Positions 18,367 through 28,117 of a stretch of 64,000 bases of DNA are shown here, piece after piece. Source of the stretch: an uncultured Roseburia sp. Lineage in GTDB: Bacteria > Bacillota > Clostridia > Lachnospirales > Lachnospiraceae. The number at the start of each line of letters is the position of its first letter. Position 1 is the stretch's first letter. The notes beneath the pieces are model-generated. The model was not told the origin of the DNA, made no database searches, and was given only the letters and a program-made list of their open reading frames with translations. The translations under genes and the position numbers were made by a program. Where the stretch lies: positions 59,003 through 123,002 of the forward strand of contig CAMWKH010000005.1 in NCBI GenBank assembly GCA_947174805.1, written 5' to 3'.

Positions 18367-19466
18367 TTCATTTCCTCCCTTAGGACAATGGCCGCAGCCA
18401 CTGTCACGCCTTCGCCGGAATATTTTTCCTCTAATAGCTGCGCCTCTTTCCCCTGGTCTAGGGCACATGCCAGGGCGCTTCGCTCGCATACGTTATCTAC
18501 CCCTGTAACCTGCTTTACAAAGGATGAGCCGTGGAAGCTTCCCTGCAGCGCAGAAAGTTTTTCTGAGGGATACGAGGCCAGCGGCAGTCCAAAGTTTTCT
18601 GTAAATGCCAAAAGCCCCGGCTCCTCCTTTTTTAAATCTATGGTTGCCGCCATAAAAAAAGCCTCCCTCATAAGTTTCCCTCTGTGGCAGAATTCCTCCA
18701 CCCTTTCCTCTATCACCTTTTCCCCTGAGCCCTTTTTACAGCCCAGTCCAAGGGTGAGGGAGACGGGGATAAGGTGCAGGGTATTCTCAAAAGGAAGTTC
18801 CCTGTGTCTCACCCCCACATAAATTCCCAAGGTTCTTTTCCTCTGATTCTCTTTTGAAAATTCAGATTCCAAAGACAGGGCCACACCCTTTTCCATTAAA
18901 TCTTCTTTTTTCTGTAAAAGCTGGATTTTTCCAAGTTTTGTGAAAATCTCATCCCCAAAGACCATGGGAATCTTTTCCCCCGCCAAAATGGCGGCGGAGA
19001 CTTCCTTTGCCAGTGAGTGTTCTTTTATATAGAAATTATTTTCCACCGCAAAAACATCCACCGCAAACATGCCCCCCACATCTGTAGCCGTGGTAATTAC
19101 AGCACAGGCTCCCACCATCTCTGCGACTTTTTCACACCAGGCATTTCCTCCTCCGGCATGGCCGCTTAAGAGGGAGATACAAAAATTCCCCCCCTCGTCC
19201 ATCACTAAAACCGCCGGGTCATTCCATTTATCCTGTAAAAAGGGGGCTATGCTCCTCACCGCAATGCCACAGGCGCCGATAAACAAAATCACATCCCCAT
19301 ATAGAAACGCGTCTTTTGTCCACTGGTGCAGCGTCCCAATCACCTTTTCCCCAATCTCTGTTTCCTGCCCTGTCTTCTGAAACAGCCTTACAGAACCATT
19401 CACCTTATTTTTTATGTCCTGCCCAAGTTCCAAGCCTTTTCTGGTAAAACCTATGATATAAAGCAT
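18348..19466 (-). CDS. cbiG: Cobalt-precorrin-5A hydrolase
   Basis: 372 aa from ATG 19466. Opens the delta-lactone of cobalt-precorrin-5A and releases acetaldehyde. Motifs: FIGACGIAVRSIAPFLQDKWNDPAVLVMDE and LSGHAGGGNAWC in the N-terminal part, VSLTLGLGCKKG in the middle, and a C-terminal domain with SYPSEKLSA and VERSALA-like sequence. Follows cbiF by about 40 bases. Confidence 0.93.
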   Translation of the reverse strand: MLYIIGFTRKGLELGQDIKNKVNGSVRLFQKTGQETEIGEKVIGTLHQWTKDAFLYGDVILFIGACGIAVRSIAPFLQDKWNDPAVLVMDEGGNFCISLLSGHAGGGNAWCEKVAEMVGACAVITTATDVGGMFAVDVFAVENNFYIKEHSLAKEVSAAILAGEKIPMVFGDEIFTKLGKIQLLQKKEDLMEKGVALSLESEFSKENQRKRTLGIYVGVRHRELPFENTLHLIPVSLTLGLGCKKGSGEKVIEERVEEFCHRGKLMREAFFMAATIDLKKEEPGLLAFTENFGLPLASYPSEKLSALQGSFHGSSFVKQVTGVDNVCERSALACALDQGKEAQLLEEKYSGEGVTVAAAIVLREEMKWDRCM

Positions 19467-19508
19467 TTCACGTATTTCCTTCCAAAGAGATGCGGCACAT
19501 GCCAAATT

Positions 19509-20264
19509 CTACTTTCCCTTCCGAAATTCTGTGGAAAACTCCGGATGATACAGTTTGGAACGCTGATAAGAAGTGTGGGCAATCACATCCCCCACAAGAA
19601 TTAACGCCGTTTTCCTTATCCCCCGCTCTTTTGCCTTTTCTTCCAGCTCCCCCAGGGAACAGGTAATCTTTATCTCATCCTCCCAGGTGGCCTTATACAC
19701 AATAGCCGCAGGGGTATTTTCCTTGTATCCTCCCGCCAGAAGCCTTTTTGTCAGCTCCCCCAGCATCCCGGCGCTTAAAAATATAGCCATTGAGGTCTGA
19801 TGGGCGGCAAAGCTTTCGATGCTCTCCATTTCAGGGACTAAAGTCCTCCCCGCCATACGGGTTATCACCAGGCTCTGGGACACCTCCGGCAGAGTATATT
19901 CCAAATTCAAAGAAGCTGCTGCGCCGCAGAAAGAACTCACCCCGGGACAGCTGTCATAGGGAATCTTTTTTTCTTCCAGAATATCCATCTGCTCCCGCAC
20001 GGCCCCGTAAAGGCTTGGGTCTCCCGTGTGAAGCCGCACAATCTCCATTTCCTGTCCATGTGCCCATTCCATTTTTTCCACTACTTCCTCCAGGGTCATT
20101 TTGGCGCTGTCATAAAGAAAACAGCTGGGTTTTGCCTCCTCTAAAAGCTCTGGATTTATCAGGGAACCGGCATAAATTATCATGTCTGCCTCTTTTATAT
20201 ATTTTTGCCCCCGGAGAGTAATTAAATCTCTGGCTCCAGGGCCTGCTCCTACAAAATGTACCAT
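19509..20264 (-). CDS. cbiF: Cobalt-precorrin-4 C11-methyltransferase
   Basis: 251 aa from ATG 20264 (CAGGAG upstream). N-terminal VHFVGAGPGARDLITLRG, LHTGDPSLYGAVREQMD, and PGVSSFCGAAASLNLEYTLPE are the SAM tetrapyrrole methylase motifs of CobM/CbiF. Methylates C11. Lies about 54 bases after cbiL. Confidence 0.95.
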   Translation of the reverse strand: MVHFVGAGPGARDLITLRGQKYIKEADMIIYAGSLINPELLEEAKPSCFLYDSAKMTLEEVVEKMEWAHGQEMEIVRLHTGDPSLYGAVREQMDILEEKKIPYDSCPGVSSFCGAAASLNLEYTLPEVSQSLVITRMAGRTLVPEMESIESFAAHQTSMAIFLSAGMLGELTKRLLAGGYKENTPAAIVYKATWEDEIKITCSLGELEEKAKERGIRKTALILVGDVIAHTSYQRSKLYHPEFSTEFRKGK

Positions 20265-20318
20265 TTTTTTCTCCTGAACCAATCTCTTACGTTATATATC
20301 TGCACCACAGACATGTCC

Positions 20319-21002
20319 TTATTCTTTTACAACAATAAGCGAGTAGTAACTCCCCTCATCCGGCATCTCCTGTGCAGAAAGGTAATGTCTCTCCCCCTCC
20401 ATACCACAGTTTTCCACCATCTTCACATCTGCCCCCCGGGCTAAAAGCTGCTCTTTCACCTCTCCCAGTTTTTTGCCGGACTTCATCAGCACCTTCGTAC
20501 CGGAAAGTTTTAATGCCTCCCCGATTGGATAGGATGCAGGTATAATATGAATACTCTCGGCCTGTTCGGAAAGGCTTACATTTAACGCCGCAGCCGCCGC
20601 ACAAAAAGAGGGGATTCCGCTTACCATCTCTGTGTCATAGCCCTGCCCTTCCAATATTTTTTTTACATACAGGTAGGTGGAATACACACTGGGGTCCCCT
20701 AAAGTGAGAAATGCCACCTGTTTTCCCTGATCCAAATACTCTGCAAGAATTTTCGCCCCATGCAAATGGCTTTCCCTTAGAATCTCTTTCTTTTTCGTCA
20801 TAGGCATGGGAAGGGCAGCCGTCTCTTTTTCAGAGAGATTTTTGCAGGCCCCAAGAGCAATCCGGTAAGCCGTGCTGGTTTCCGCCCTCTCCCCCGGCAC
20901 CGCAATCACACTGCTCTCTTCAATCACCCGCAATGCTTTTAATGTTATTAATTCCGGGTCCCCCGGCCCCACTCCCACACCGAAAAGTTTTCCTTTTTTC
21001 AT
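20319..21002 (-). CDS. cbiL: Cobalt-precorrin-2 C20-methyltransferase
   Basis: 227 aa. N-terminal FGVGVGPGDPELITLKAL, TLGDPSVYSTYLYV, and VSGIPSFCAAAAALNVSL fit the CobI/CbiL class of SAM-dependent methylases. First methylation after cobalt insertion. Starts one base after the cbiD stop. Confidence 0.95.
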   Translation of the reverse strand: MKKGKLFGVGVGPGDPELITLKALRVIEESSVIAVPGERAETSTAYRIALGACKNLSEKETAALPMPMTKKKEILRESHLHGAKILAEYLDQGKQVAFLTLGDPSVYSTYLYVKKILEGQGYDTEMVSGIPSFCAAAAALNVSLSEQAESIHIIPASYPIGEALKLSGTKVLMKSGKKLGEVKEQLLARGADVKMVENCGMEGERHYLSAQEMPDEGSYYSLIVVKE

Positions 21003-21003
21003 A

Positions 21004-22122
21004 TTATTTCCCTCTTATCTCCGCCAGTTTTCCTTCCGCACTGGAAAAAAGTATCACGTCAATTTCCACACCCTGTGCCCTGTGGCATAAGTTCTTGTGT
21101 ATCCTTTGGACTGCAGCCGCCATTGCCGGCCCTAATAGCCCTGCTGCCTTTAATATCTGCACAGCCTCCTCCGTTACCGCCGTCTTTAATATTGCCTTTG
21201 CCACATCCAAATCCGCCCCCGCCTCAATGGCACAGGCAGCCATAAGCTCTGCCCGGCAGTCGGAGTTCCTGGAATGGGTGTCCATAATGTTCCCCGCCAC
21301 CTTAATAAATTTCCCGATATGGGCCGCAAAGGTAATCTTTTTTACTCCCAGGGAAACCGCCAAATCCAGGGTTTTCCCCACAAAATTACTGCAATGGATA
21401 CTTTCCTGAAAAGCAATATCCGGGCAGGCCCTGGCAAAATCCTCCCCGTAATTTCCCGGGGTAACGAGAATATGGCGCTTCCCTTCCGCCAAATGCATAT
21501 TGATCTGTGCCTCAATGCTTCCCAAAAACCCTTCCTCGCTCATAGGAACCACAATTCCCGTTGTCCCTAAGATAGAAATCCCCCCCTGTATGCCAAGCCT
21601 GGGGTTAAAGGTCTTTTCCGCCAGTTTTTCCCCCTCCGGCACTTCAATAAGAATTTTCGCCCCGCCAGAAAAACCTGACTCTCTCAGCACTGCCTCAACT
21701 TCCCTTTTTATCATCTCCCTGGGGATGTGATTAATGGCGGCGCTGCCTATGGGCTGATTTAACCCCGCCCTTGTCACCCGGCCAACGCCATATCCCCCGT
21801 CTACCAAAACCTCCCCCGGGGATAAGGCAGAATCCTTTGTGACTTTTGCATAAATCAAGATACCGTCTGTCACATCCGGGTCATCCCCGGCGTCTTTTCT
21901 CACGGCGCACCGGATAAAATCCGCCCCCCTTGTCACATCCTCCACACAAAAGTGTATAGAAATTTCTGAGGGCGTTATCAGATCTACCTCCTTCACCTCT
22001 TCCCCCAAAAACAGCATAAGGGCTGCGGCCCTGGCCGCCGCCGCCCCGCAGGAGCCTGTGGTACAGCCGCAATATAACTTTTTTCCCCCGCTCAGCACAT
22101 ACTGGTCTTTTAACTCTCTCAT
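21004..22122 (-). CDS. cbiD: Cobalt-precorrin-5B C1-methyltransferase
   Basis: 372 aa, usual length. N-terminal TTGSCGAAAARAAALML and central ILGTTGIVVPMSEEG, HILVTPGNYGEDFA, KITFAAHIGKFIKVAGN. CbiD is specific to the anaerobic route, which fixes this operon as cobalt-early. Start overlaps the upstream corrinoid activation gene by four bases. Confidence 0.95.
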   Translation of the reverse strand: MRELKDQYVLSGGKKLYCGCTTGSCGAAAARAAALMLFLGEEVKEVDLITPSEISIHFCVEDVTRGADFIRCAVRKDAGDDPDVTDGILIYAKVTKDSALSPGEVLVDGGYGVGRVTRAGLNQPIGSAAINHIPREMIKREVEAVLRESGFSGGAKILIEVPEGEKLAEKTFNPRLGIQGGISILGTTGIVVPMSEEGFLGSIEAQINMHLAEGKRHILVTPGNYGEDFARACPDIAFQESIHCSNFVGKTLDLAVSLGVKKITFAAHIGKFIKVAGNIMDTHSRNSDCRAELMAACAIEAGADLDVAKAILKTAVTEEAVQILKAAGLLGPAMAAAVQRIHKNLCHRAQGVEIDVILFSSAEGKLAEIRGK

Positions 22123-24332
22123 TTCCTCTCCTTAACCGGAAAATCCATAAACTTCAGATAAAATTCCTGAAACCCCGGCTCTTTTGCCAGAGAAATCCCC
22201 TTTGCCCCTGCGGCAATTTTATTTAAGATTTCCCCCGCATCTTCTTTCATAAGACAATCCTCTGCCCCCTTAAGGGAGGTGTTTCCCACCCCGGTCATTT
22301 TTTCTAATAATTCTTCCGGCAGAAGGCCAATATATGCCGCTTTCTCCCTGGGCAGATAAAAACCAAACCCCCCGGAAAGATATACCTGTTTCACATCCCC
22401 ATACCCGATTCCCATTTTTTTAAGGAGAACTTCAATCCCTGCCCGGACTGCCCCTTTTGCTAACTGTAGTTCCCGGATATCCTTCTGGAATAAACGTATT
22501 ATCTCCCCGTTTTCTTTTTCTGCCACGGGAAATCCTGTTTCAAAATATTCTTCCGACAGCCTCCCCGAAAAGTCTATGATTCCTGCTTTTAAGAGCTCCG
22601 CTGTTATCTCAATTAACCCCGTGCCGCAGATTCCTGCGGGAGCGCCCTCCATAATGGTGTCTATTTCAAGTTTCCCCTTTGTATACCTGGCGTGGGATAC
22701 GGCCCCTTTTACGCTTCCTGTGCCAAAGGTAATATTTCCTCCCTCAAAGGCAGGCCCAACTGCGGTGGACGCCGTAAAAAAAGAATCGCAGTTTCCAAGG
22801 GCCATCTCCCCGTTTGTCCCCAAATCCAAAAACAGGGATATCTCTTTTTTCTCCTGCCACCTGCAGGCAAAGAGCCCGGAAATAATATCTGCCCCGATAA
22901 AAGCCGACGCCCCGGGGGGGAGGAACACCCGGGCCTTAATCGTTTCCTCCCCCAAAGCTTCCCTGGAAGATAACATCTCCTCCGACAGAGATACCGGGGT
23001 AAAGGGAGCCGCTCCAAGATTTTTACAGGAATACCCCCTTAAGAGATGAAACATAGTAGTATTGCCGGAGAACACGATTTTTTTTAGTTTCTGAGACGGA
23101 ATTTTTCTTTCTGTCAATAGAACCTGAATCCCTCTTTGCAGTTCTTTTTGAATCAGCTCCCTTAAAGCTTTTCCATTTCCCTGATTGGCCCCCTGAATAC
23201 GGCTCATCACATCAAGGCCGAACTCTCTCTGGGGATTCATGCAGGCATAGGAATGCAGCACTTTTTTACTCTCAAGGCCCATCAGGGAAAAAGCCAGGGT
23301 GGTAGTGCCGATATCCACCGCTGCACCGTAAGAAATATCCTCTGATTCCCGGCAGTTTTCCCCCTCTATATGGAATTCTTTCCCTGTAAAACTTCCCAGT
23401 ATCTGGGCTTTTTCACTCTCATCCTCTTCCATAGAAACCGTAACATTGTCCCAAATCTTTGCCTGGCATCCCAGACGGATGCCCGCCTGCAGTTCCTCTG
23501 TTGTGAGACAATTTTCATCTGCCCGGGTAACCTGCAGCTCCCCGCCTGTCAGCTTCACCCTGCACTTGCCGCACTTGCCCAGTCCCCCGCAGGGTTTTAA
23601 GAAAGATATCCCATGTTCATTCAATATATCTGCCACAAGAGTTCCCGGCGCACAGGGTATTTCCCTTTTTCCCTGCTTATCAAGAAGGGTCAGCGTAACG
23701 GTTCTTGGCCTGATTAAACATTCCTGATTGCCGCACCTGCTGCAGTTGTGTCCTGCCTGAAAAACACTGGCATCCTCCGTCACTGCCAAAACATAGCACA
23801 TAGATTTTTCCGGGTTCATCATATAAGCAGAAGTCAGGGAAATCCCCAGGGTCCGTTTCGCCTCCACAGCGTCACAGGCCGTTTTCATCATTTCCACGGG
23901 CAAATCCTCCGGTATGAAAAGTCTTTTGGAAATGCCAAACCCCTCTTCCCTGCACATCCTTTTCACATGCTCCTGCACCTGGCTTTCAAAGGCAAACAAA
24001 CTGGCGTCCGCCATAAGAGACACCAGCAAGCCGGAAAATGCATCCCCCCTTTGAAAGCAGGACTTGCACAAAGTATCCGTCCCTTTCCCCAAAGTAAGAG
24101 CCACATACATGATTTTATCCTGCCCCGATATTCGTTTGAGTTCCTCCGAAGCAGGTGTAAGGGCAAGAGCCGCTTTGGGATTTAAGTAGATGCGCAGTTT
24201 GGGCAGCAGCATATCAAACTGCTCTTTTATCTCATCCTGTGATTGCTCCCTGCCTCTGCAGCCAAGGAGTTTTAACACAGTGGAAAATTCCGGTATAATA
24301 TTTTTTCCTGTAATGATACGGATGTCCGCCAT
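22119..24332 (-). CDS. RACo-like corrinoid activation protein with MetH-activation-like N-terminus
   Basis: 737 aa. Residues 1 to about 205 have DTLCKSCFQRGDAFSG and a CSRCGNQEC cluster and resemble the activation region of B12-dependent methionine synthase. About 210-310 is a 2Fe-2S ferredoxin with Cys 248, 254, 257 and 289. From about 335 is an ASKHA ATPase (DIGTTTLAFSL, FSGNTTMFHLL, LDLGTNGEMAL) as in the reductive activator of corrinoid proteins. It probably returns an oxidised cobalamin cofactor to Co(I) using ATP. First gene of the cobalamin operon, overlapping cbiD. Confidence 0.85.
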   Translation of the reverse strand: MADIRIITGKNIIPEFSTVLKLLGCRGREQSQDEIKEQFDMLLPKLRIYLNPKAALALTPASEELKRISGQDKIMYVALTLGKGTDTLCKSCFQRGDAFSGLLVSLMADASLFAFESQVQEHVKRMCREEGFGISKRLFIPEDLPVEMMKTACDAVEAKRTLGISLTSAYMMNPEKSMCYVLAVTEDASVFQAGHNCSRCGNQECLIRPRTVTLTLLDKQGKREIPCAPGTLVADILNEHGISFLKPCGGLGKCGKCRVKLTGGELQVTRADENCLTTEELQAGIRLGCQAKIWDNVTVSMEEDESEKAQILGSFTGKEFHIEGENCRESEDISYGAAVDIGTTTLAFSLMGLESKKVLHSYACMNPQREFGLDVMSRIQGANQGNGKALRELIQKELQRGIQVLLTERKIPSQKLKKIVFSGNTTMFHLLRGYSCKNLGAAPFTPVSLSEEMLSSREALGEETIKARVFLPPGASAFIGADIISGLFACRWQEKKEISLFLDLGTNGEMALGNCDSFFTASTAVGPAFEGGNITFGTGSVKGAVSHARYTKGKLEIDTIMEGAPAGICGTGLIEITAELLKAGIIDFSGRLSEEYFETGFPVAEKENGEIIRLFQKDIRELQLAKGAVRAGIEVLLKKMGIGYGDVKQVYLSGGFGFYLPREKAAYIGLLPEELLEKMTGVGNTSLKGAEDCLMKEDAGEILNKIAAGAKGISLAKEPGFQEFYLKFMDFPVKERK

Positions 24333-24344
24333 GTTTTCCCCTCG

Positions 24345-24704
24345 TCAAGAAAATTTTTTCTTTAATTCCTTTTCCACAAAATAAATGGTGGAAAGCATTA
24401 CCACACACTCTAAGGTACACACAATTCCTCCCATTATGCCTATCACCCCCTCAGATTTACCATAAATGGGGATATGCAGCAAAGACGAAGGAATACTCAT
24501 GAGCCATCCTGTTTTCCACCAAAGACGTCCGCAATATTCCTGGGCAAATTTCCATGTATCTTTATTTTTCATAGAACGAGGGGTTCTGTAACCCACCATT
24601 CCGTTTATGTTTTTGGGTGGATGTTTCCACATCATTCTCCCCCCCAGAATCATGGCCGCGGGTATTATTAAATCACATACAAACATAAACCACCAAAACC
24701 ACAT
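24345..24704 (-). CDS. SdpI-family membrane protein
   Basis: 119 aa from ATG 24704. Three hydrophobic segments and the family motif MVGYRTPRSMKNKDTWKFAQ (about residues 36-55) followed by WWKTGW. SdpI in Bacillus gives immunity to the SdpC toxin; most family members are uncharacterised. It lies between an ABC exporter and the cobalamin operon, 12 bases from the latter, and could be co-transcribed with either. Confidence 0.8.
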   Translation of the reverse strand: MWFWWFMFVCDLIIPAAMILGGRMMWKHPPKNINGMVGYRTPRSMKNKDTWKFAQEYCGRLWWKTGWLMSIPSSLLHIPIYGKSEGVIGIMGGIVCTLECVVMLSTIYFVEKELKKKFS

Positions 24705-24757
24705 AAAAGTCCTGCCTTTCTGTAAATATTTTATCATATTATAACTAACGCTGCACA

Positions 24758-26527
24758 CTATTCATAATACTTTGCCTGGAGATGATAAAGCTCTGCGTAC
24801 ACTCCTTTTCGCTCCATCAATTCCTCATGGGTTCCGGTCTCACAGATTTCCCCTTCTTTTAAAACAATAATTCTGTCACAAAATCTGGTGCTTGTCAATC
24901 GGTGGGTAATATAAAAAGTGGTACGTCCCCCCACAATTTCATCAAACTGACGGTAGATTTCATCCTCCGCTTTCGGGTCAAGGGCAGCCGTAGGCTCATC
25001 TAAAATGATAATATCCGCATTTTTAAATGCAGCCCGGCACAATGCAATTTTCTGTGCCTCCCCTCCTGAGGGCTGAAAGCCCTCCTCATCAAAATTTTTA
25101 TACACGCTTGTGTGTATTCCCTGTTTTAATGTCTTTACTCTGGGGGAAAGCCCAAACTGTTCAATATATTTTAAAATATCTTCATCCCCGGCCTCGTCAC
25201 TTCCTGCAAGGGCAATATTTTCCTTTAAAGTAAAAGAAAAAAGTTTAAAATCCTGATATACCACTGCAAATAATTTCATCAGTGCATCATAATTTACCTG
25301 GTTAATATTTTCACCGTCAATGGTAATACAACCTTCATCTGCCTCATACAGTCTGGTGAGTAATTTTGTCAGAGTTGTTTTTCCTGCCCCGTTTTCACCC
25401 ACAATCGCAATTTTTTCTCCCTGGCGGACGTTCAGGTTAATATTCTTCAATGCCTTGTTCTTTGCCAAAGGATAGGAAAATGATACGTTTTCAAAACGTA
25501 TTTCATGAGGCTTGCCCAAAGATAACACAGGCCCCTCCTTATTTTCTCCCATACATGATGTATTTAAGTATTCTTCCAGATAGGTATAATATGCACCGTA
25601 CTGTTTTACATCTACAAGGCTGGCCGTCAAATTCTGCAGTGTAGCGGTAAAGGTGGTAAGGGCCGCAAGGTACATCGTAAAATCCCCTACCCCCATATGA
25701 CCCAACAGTATTTGGTACATTAGATAGGCATAGATACTTCCCTGCTGGATAAACATCACCAGCGCAGATAAAAAGCTCATACAATCATTATTTTTTGCAA
25801 TCTCTCCGTAAAATCCCATCAAGGACTTTAAATGTGATTTTAGCTTTTCTCCAATCCAATCTCCCATAGCGTTGATGCGCAGTTCTTTTCCATACTCAAA
25901 ATTAGCAACCACATCATTGAGATACATCAGCCTGTTTTCCAAGGGCACTTGTTTTAGGGATGTATCAAAATTCTTCTTTTTTATTTTTCCCTGCAGGACG
26001 GACTCTAATACGGCAAGTCCCAAAAACAACAGCAGGAAAACCGGATGCAGCGTTGAGATTATAAGGACAGTTGCCAAAAATATCGCTCCCTGTCCCAATA
26101 CTGTAATCATGTTTTCAAATACAACGCCAAATCCCCGATAATCCCCATACAAATATTTCTCTGCCTTTTTTCGCAGTTCAATAAAACTTTCCTGCTCCAC
26201 AAATACATAATTGGCTTTGAGAATCTTTTCTGACATATATCGATTAAACTGGTTATACACATGAATCCTGTGCAGAAAAATATGATTTTCCAATATTCCA
26301 TTCCCTGTAGTGGTCAGAAATGGAATCCCCACAGATAAGATGACAAGGAAAATAAGTTTTTCTATATTTTTATCTTCATATAAAATTGCGTTCAGCAAAA
26401 ACCGGGGCAATAGAACTGCCGCAACAGCGCCAAAGAGCAAAACCAGTTGATTGCACACCATATAGATAAAATACTTTTTATCGTATTTCATAGATGTCTG
26501 AAAGAAAAAAACAAAACCTTTAAACAT
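24758..26527 (-). CDS. ABC transporter, fused permease and ATP-binding domains
   Basis: 589 aa. About six membrane helices in residues 20-310, then an ATPase with GENGAGKTT, QPSGGEAQK, IIILDEPTAALD and a YITHR switch. Half-exporter architecture, likely a homodimer. No partner or substrate hint in the neighbours apart from the SdpI-like protein just downstream. The GNAT gene is divergent from it, with about 138 bases between. Confidence 0.92.
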   Translation of the reverse strand: MFKGFVFFFQTSMKYDKKYFIYMVCNQLVLLFGAVAAVLLPRFLLNAILYEDKNIEKLIFLVILSVGIPFLTTTGNGILENHIFLHRIHVYNQFNRYMSEKILKANYVFVEQESFIELRKKAEKYLYGDYRGFGVVFENMITVLGQGAIFLATVLIISTLHPVFLLLFLGLAVLESVLQGKIKKKNFDTSLKQVPLENRLMYLNDVVANFEYGKELRINAMGDWIGEKLKSHLKSLMGFYGEIAKNNDCMSFLSALVMFIQQGSIYAYLMYQILLGHMGVGDFTMYLAALTTFTATLQNLTASLVDVKQYGAYYTYLEEYLNTSCMGENKEGPVLSLGKPHEIRFENVSFSYPLAKNKALKNINLNVRQGEKIAIVGENGAGKTTLTKLLTRLYEADEGCITIDGENINQVNYDALMKLFAVVYQDFKLFSFTLKENIALAGSDEAGDEDILKYIEQFGLSPRVKTLKQGIHTSVYKNFDEEGFQPSGGEAQKIALCRAAFKNADIIILDEPTAALDPKAEDEIYRQFDEIVGGRTTFYITHRLTSTRFCDRIIVLKEGEICETGTHEELMERKGVYAELYHLQAKYYE

Positions 26528-26664
26528 TTTATGCTCCCCCTCTCATTATGTACCGATTATACCAGAAAAAACCTACTGTTTACAATAAAGTTCTTCTCAA
26601 AAACAGCCAGAAGAGGTATACTGAATGAAAAAAACAGTGAAAAGAGCTTAGGAGGCTTTCCTAT

Positions 26665-27195
26665 ATGATACGATACCGAGAATTGCACATTGAAGAGATA
26701 AACCGTGAACTTTTTAAATATTTTATCCGCCATCAAAACGTAACAAAATGCTGGAGAAAAGAAAATCATACATGGGTCGTCAAAAACGCCCCATTTGTGG
26801 ACGACTGGTCAGAAAATGACTATAAAATACTGGTTAACTGTCTTAAGAACACACTCTCCACGGGGGGTTTTGTATATGCCGCCTTTGTGGAAGGCTCCCT
26901 AAAGGGTTTTGTCTCCGTAGAATCTAAATTTTTTGGAGGAGAAGAAAAATATCTTGATTTGTCAAGCATCCATGTGTCGGAAGATATGCGCAGAAACGGC
27001 ATGGGAGGTTCCCTCTTTCATGCCGCAAAAAAATGGGCCAAGGAAAAAGGAGCGAAAAAACTCTACATTTCTGCCCATTCCGCCGTGGAAAGCCAAAGTT
27101 TTTATAAATCCATGGGATGCAGGGAAGCCCGAATATACAACAGACAGCATGTGGAAGCAGAACCATATGACTGCCAGTTGGAATGTGCGTTATAG
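26665..27195 (+). CDS. GNAT-family N-acetyltransferase
   Basis: 176 aa, start ATG 26665 with GGAGG nine bases upstream. The acetyl-CoA loop is around SIHVSEDMRRNGMGGSLFHAA (motif A, about 98-118), and AHSAVESQSFYKSMGCREA is the C-terminal motif. Substrate not predictable. One of only two plus-strand genes in the window. Confidence 0.9.
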   Translation: MIRYRELHIEEINRELFKYFIRHQNVTKCWRKENHTWVVKNAPFVDDWSENDYKILVNCLKNTLSTGGFVYAAFVEGSLKGFVSVESKFFGGEEKYLDLSSIHVSEDMRRNGMGGSLFHAAKKWAKEKGAKKLYISAHSAVESQSFYKSMGCREARIYNRQHVEAEPYDCQLECAL

Positions 27196-27241
27196 AAGTC
27201 ATATACGGACATTCGCCAATCCCCCACAATAGAAAATTTTC

Positions 27242-27270
27242 TTGACAATCCACATGTTTTTATGTAATAA
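27242..27270 (+). promoter_or_regulatory. Sigma-A promoter of tRNA-Phe
   Basis: TTGACA at 27242-27247, a 17-base spacer and TAATAA at 27265-27270. Near-consensus and 18 bases before the tRNA. Confidence 0.85.
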
Positions 27271-27288
27271 TAACTTTGTTGTACAAAT

Positions 27289-27361
<73 letters not shown>

Positions 27362-27464
27362 TTTTTTTATGCAAATATACTTACGTAGATAAAAGGTGAT
27401 GAGACAGTCAAACTTGTTTCCATACACACTCCATAAAAATGCTGTGTCCAAAGCGTTTTTTTAA

Positions 27465-28115
27465 TCACAATATTTTTTCCTCCAAAGGCTTCCTCATCAC
27501 AGAAGTAAAAAACTTTACTACCATCCCGGTAAGCAGTGCGCAGATTACAGTGCCCTCTCTCGTCCCTACAATTTCTCCCCTGAAAAAAACAAAGGACAGG
27601 GCCACGGAAATAATAACACACATCACATCAAAGCCGATTTTTACATTTCCAAAATTTCTATGTATTTTATCCGATACCGCCTTTACAAATGCCTCCCCAG
27701 AATTCATAATCACATTTGCAATTACGGAAAGTGAAATGCCAAACCCCAGAATCACTGTCCCAAGTACCACCATCACAAGACGGACACCGTAGTGATTTAC
27801 TGGAAGAAATGAAACCAGCCACATGCCAAAATCCGTAAAATACCCGAATAGAAAAGACAGAGGAATCTGCAAAAGCTGGACCGCTTGAAACTCTTTTCTG
27901 AGAATTAAAATCTGACCTAAAATCAATGCACAGTTCCAGATAATCAGCCAGGTTCCCAGGGAAACAGCCGGATTTTTGCAGCTTAAAACATTTGCCACAG
28001 AAGAGATGGGGGATACTCCAAGCTCTCCCCGCTTTGTCACAGCAACCCCTATTGCCGCAAAAAACAGGCTTACAATAAACAGCACATATCTTTTTGCAAT
28101 CTCTTTTTTATCCAT
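27465..28115 (-). CDS. YczE/YitT-type integral membrane protein
   Basis: 216 aa with about five or six membrane helices. N-terminal FAAIGVAVTKRGELGVSPISSVANVLS and GFGISLSVIANVIMNSGEAFVKAVSDK are typical of the YczE/DUF6198 group. Function of the family is unknown. It lies two bases after a MarR-type regulator, which probably controls both. Confidence 0.8.
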   Translation of the reverse strand: MDKKEIAKRYVLFIVSLFFAAIGVAVTKRGELGVSPISSVANVLSCKNPAVSLGTWLIIWNCALILGQILILRKEFQAVQLLQIPLSFLFGYFTDFGMWLVSFLPVNHYGVRLVMVVLGTVILGFGISLSVIANVIMNSGEAFVKAVSDKIHRNFGNVKIGFDVMCVIISVALSFVFFRGEIVGTREGTVICALLTGMVVKFFTSVMRKPLEEKIL

Positions 28116-28117
28116 TT

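Noticed and set aside
24345..24704. SdpI-like protein as immunity to a local SdpC-type toxin
   Set aside because: No sdpC-like or sdpAB-like gene is in the window; the family is broad, so this role is not supported.
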